DNA of 64,000 nt from Marchantia polymorpha subsp. ruderalis (taxonomy: Eukaryota; Streptophyta; Marchantiopsida; Marchantiales; Marchantiaceae), in contig AP031356.1 in the NCBI GenBank assembly GCA_037833965.1, positions 6,966,501 through 7,030,500 of the forward strand. Reading direction: 5' to 3'. This document shows, piece by piece, positions 62,201 to 64,000 of this stretch. Below the pieces are notes generated by a model. The model made no database searches. It was given only the letters and a program-made list of their open reading frames with translations, and was not told the DNA's origin. A program made the position numbers and the translations under genes. Position 1 is the stretch's first letter. The number at the start of each line of letters is the position of its first letter.

Positions 62201-64000
62201 ACCAAGAAAAGAAAGCCAGATGGTTAGCCTTTCGCCTTCTGGTCGGCAACAACAAGCATGCTCGGAGCTCTGCTCATTGTGTGAAGTGAGGGTCAAGGGT
62301 TTGCCAAAATAATCAACCAACCAGGGAGGGTGTTCCTTCAAATTCTCGTATCAGATGAGTTCACACTTGTGCAAGCGAGTTAAAACGTCAGATGAAATTG
62401 AAGGCAACTCTTTGACAAGGGTAGGCACTGTAAATCTGGTGCCCACATTTAAGCACTTTCCACAACAATCAATGTGATGTTCAGGCTACTGTTATGAGTA
62501 GAAAGAGAGTAATGCAAGATTGTCCACAGTTGGCAATACAAGCTGCATAATGGAGCTATCGATACCGATGGCTCTAACCATTTTGGAAGCCACACAGAAA
62601 GTTTCAAACCTGGTAGCATAAAGACTTCCCGGCCCCAGTTGGAAGCATGACCATAGTGGACTGCAAGGCCAGGATGCGCTTGGTTGCTTCCAGCTGGCCT
62701 GCTCGAAAGGCCTTGAATCCAAACGCCATATCAAGAACTTCCAGCAAGTTCTCATTTGAAGGATTATGCAGCACCCTTTCCAACACCTCAGAAAGCCCAG
62801 GAGGCAGATCAATCTTCGAGTCTTCGACGGGGTCGGCTACAGTAAATCCAGCTTTAGCGCAAATGTCAATGTCTCTCACAGCAAATCTGGTCCTGTTAGA
62901 CCTTGAGCCCTTTTTCTCGGAGCCACCGGCATTGTCAACTTCATCTGCATGCAAGTGGTCTTGCTCCAAAGCATCATTGTCCTCATCCAAAGCAGGCTTC
63001 CGACTCTTCTTCCCGCGAAACCCTCTTCGACCATATGCTCCAGGCTTTTTAAAGCGTGTTTTGTTGACAAACTTGCGTCTTCCGCCACCCCTTCCATTCA
63101 AATTCAGTTTCACAAAGTTGTTCCTTTCACCGGGCTTCACGGCCTGGGTGTGAACTCTATTCGGATGTGAGATTCTGGTAGAAATGGTTTTGGTCTTCTG
63201 AGTGGTGGACCGTCTTTGAAGCGCCTTTGGCTTTGCCCACGAGAACTCCTCACTTGGCTTATCACATTTGGTTCTTTTACTGCTGGTCGTGGAGGGCATG
63301 TTGTTGACATCGCCAATTGAGACAACTGGCACTGACTTTGACGAATCAGTCTTCTCTCGAAACGAGAGGTCAGCCGACGGGTACTCATCACAGCTCGTAG
63401 TTGTACTCTCGCATGATGCATTCTGCAGGACGACAGGAGGAACTGCGTCTTCTCGGGACCTCTTCCTCACAGCTTTGCTTGAAGCGATTGAGCTCGGAGC
63501 ATGGTTATCACCTGGATGATGTTTGTGTTGAGTCTTCTCTGAGGAAGATAGGAGAGTTTCTTCTGACCTGACTGCAGATCTTCCACTTCTAGTTCTCGTT
63601 CTGATGGATGTTGTGGAAGTGAGAGTGACTACTTTACCACTTCTCAAATTAATGGAAGATCTCGAACAATGAGATAACTCCACATCACCTCCTTCCGCAT
63701 TGAAGTGAGATCCCTCCTCTTCTCCTTTACTCGACGTGTTCAGCTTCGTCTCCTCGACAGGTTCACACGCTCCTGCCACCTTCTCCTTTTGTTTCTTTCC
63801 ACGTATGCTCCCCTCCACGATCTCTACACGGGAGCCATTGCACGATCCTTGGCTATCTAAGGCTGCACTGAGGCGCGAAATCAGAGTTGCTTTGTTACCG
63901 ACCAAGGAAAGGCCCCGCTTGAGGAGCATCTGTTTTAGAACCACGACAGTCAACTTCTGAAGGGCTTTCCCTGACAAATCTCTGTCTAGATCTTGGACTG
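56292..64000 (-). CDS. RECQL5: RECQL5-type RecQ DNA helicase with N-terminal SAP domain (5' end outside window)
   Basis: Nineteen exons: 62610 to window end, 62076-62195, 61683-61736, 61247-61359, 60806-61015, 60512-60590, 60172-60225, 59998-60072, 59851-59904, 59455-59499, 59184-59278, 58759-58894, 58169-58323, 57844-57946, 57447-57575, 57124-57317, 56868-56892, 56611-56726, 56292-56397. At least 1076 residues are visible and exon 1 is open to the edge. Counting from 63977, residues 5-40 form a SAP DNA-binding domain (VLKQMLLKRGL, GNKATLISRL). A basic linker with NFVKLNLNGR and the helicase core follow: Walker A PTGAGKSLCYQ (446-456), DEAH (544), AMTATA, FGMGLDK, ETGRAGRDG (725). The C terminus (NFLRADIK, WGKYEGVDF) matches Arabidopsis RECQL5. 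RecQ helicases unwind DNA 3'-5' in repair and recombination. Intron 5 appears to be GC-AG. Confidence 0.94.

Overview
The window reads as nuclear DNA of a land plant, most likely a bryophyte (moss or liverwort). The evidence is intron-rich genes whose products match plant eIF3m, plant RECQL5 and the plant ZC3H3-type CCCH protein, together with a Dpy-30/RIIa-fold protein of the kind used in motile cilia, which flowering plants have lost and plants with swimming sperm keep. GC-rich gene-proximal islands alternate with AT-rich stretches that hold old Copia-type debris. The species assignment is inference.

Layout. 1-1976: decayed Copia fragment and AT-rich spacer. 1977-4981 (-): seven-exon Dpy-30-motif protein ending in ten RAASxKP repeats. 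4982-13994: spacer with a long foldback, a 2.1-kb LTR element bounded by a 5-bp target duplication (7667-9795), and a GC-rich leader region. 13995-15558 (+): three-exon protein with two CxxCxGxG motifs. 15559-22533: spacer, then a GC-rich promoter/leader. 22534-32087 (+): ten-exon, about 2305-residue CCCH protein with five zinc fingers. 33943-36960 (-): three-exon gene I do not recognise. 36961-49821: long stretch without a convincing gene, containing a GC island and a 67-bp tandem triplication that looks like a repeated mini-intron unit. 49822-54030 (-): ten-exon eIF3m, 410 residues. 56292 to the window end (-): RECQL5-type RecQ helicase, 19 exons visible, with an N-terminal SAP domain and its 5' end outside the window.

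The genes form no operon or obvious pathway. eIF3m acts in translation initiation, the CCCH protein probably in nuclear mRNA processing or export, RECQL5 in genome stability, and the Dpy-30 protein probably in sperm flagella. Exon boundaries were placed by hand from GT/AG sites, conserved protein sequence and phase. In all six gene models the exon lengths sum to a multiple of three. The most interesting items are the Dpy-30/RAASxKP protein, the SAP-RecQ5 architecture, a probable GC-AG intron in RECQL5, the triplicated intron-like unit and two long foldbacks.
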